This document shows, in pieces, positions 63,884-64,000 of a stretch of DNA of 64,000 nucleotides (within the stretch, counting starts at the first letter, position 1; every line of letters begins with the position of its first letter). The stretch comes from Hoeflea sp. YIM 152468 (GTDB taxonomy: Bacteria > Pseudomonadota > Alphaproteobacteria > Rhizobiales > Rhizobiaceae), in contig NZ_JARGET010000002.1 in NCBI RefSeq assembly GCF_029210485.1, positions 1 through 64,000 on the forward strand. The letters run 5' to 3'. A program made the translations under genes and the position numbers. The notes beneath the pieces are model-generated. The model had not been told where the DNA came from. It saw nothing but the letters and a program-made list of their open reading frames with translations, and ran no database searches.

Positions 63884-64000
63884 GACAGGTTTACTTGATT
63901 TATCGGCTGAAAAAGTGGTTTTTTCTCGCTTAGTGTGCGGCGCAATGTAAATTCAGTCACATCGAAAGCGACCAATGAGCTCCCAAGCCGGGCCGCCCGA
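63884..64000. other. right-edge promoter-like region, no gene start identified
   Basis: No ribosome site plus recognisable protein start is visible before the edge. By analogy with related genomes a plus-strand isocitrate lyase gene could begin just outside the window. Confidence 0.3.

Noticed and set aside
62277-63950. 557-codon plus-strand frame opposite the RamB/ScfR-type regulator
   Set aside because: Antisense shadow that also runs through the regulator's promoter; no domain signature.

Overview
This window reads as the chromosome of an alphaproteobacterium of the order Hyphomicrobiales (Rhizobiales), most likely in or near the Rhizobiaceae (Hoeflea-, Sinorhizobium- or Agrobacterium-like). 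The reasons are: a complete frcBCAK fructose-uptake locus with a divergent ROK regulator; the phasin - CbrA-type kinase - acetoacetyl-CoA synthetase neighbourhood known from Sinorhizobium meliloti; a tRNA-His of the alphaproteobacterial type without G-1 and with A73; a sitABCD operon behind Mur-like palindromes; many ABC uptake systems; and high-GC coding DNA. Assignment to a genus is inference. Most of the window looks like ordinary core and uptake genome. I see no prophage, CRISPR array, plasmid origin or defence island.

Layout. 1-2283 (-): the N-terminal 761 codons of a large cell-surface protein (inverse-autotransporter barrel plus beta-rich passenger) running off the left edge. 2284-3170: AT-rich promoter DNA and a decayed IS630-type transposase. 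3171-4282: MipA/OmpV-like outer membrane protein and a small hypothetical. 4497-7208: Lrp/AsnC regulator divergent from arginase and ornithine cyclodeaminase (arginine to ornithine to proline). 7275-13010: UPF0178 protein, LysR regulator, NCS2 nucleobase permease with a hairpin-rich leader, ribulose-phosphate epimerase, VOC protein, enolase-superfamily enzyme. 13315-19048: branched-chain amino acid type ABC operon (livHMGF, a small membrane protein, the binding protein). 19181-24289: frcKACB (-) and the divergent ROK regulator. 24443-27988: sitABCD Mn/Fe uptake. 28451-34160: GcvA-like regulator, tandem glycine riboswitch, gcvTHP. 34654-39792: TetR regulator with RND efflux adaptor and pump. 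39847-44402 (-): a second LIV-type ABC operon. 44748-45173: free-standing Lrp/AsnC ligand-binding domain protein and tRNA-His. 45378-50109: phasin divergent from a 1343-residue PdhS/CbrA-type histidine kinase. 50360-53177: NmrA-like protein, ferric-reductase-like membrane protein and DUF2218 protein, divergent from a LysR regulator. 53174-57644: acetoacetyl-CoA synthetase, AsmA-family protein, small membrane protein. 57652-62095 (-): potFGHI-type polyamine ABC operon with an extra small membrane protein inside it. 62343-63782 (-): RamB/ScfR-type regulator, with an upstream region rich in TTTACA elements.

The genes mainly serve uptake and use of amino acids, polyamines, sugar, nucleobases and metals, plus storage-polymer and ketone-body metabolism (phasin, acetoacetyl-CoA synthetase). 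Many transcription units have a local regulator next to a clear palindrome. Three ABC operons (frc, the second LIV-type, pot) carry a strong hairpin directly after the binding-protein gene. The most unusual item is the inverse autotransporter at the left edge. The regulatory palindromes are the most testable new observations. I did not find a convincing wholly new multi-gene system.
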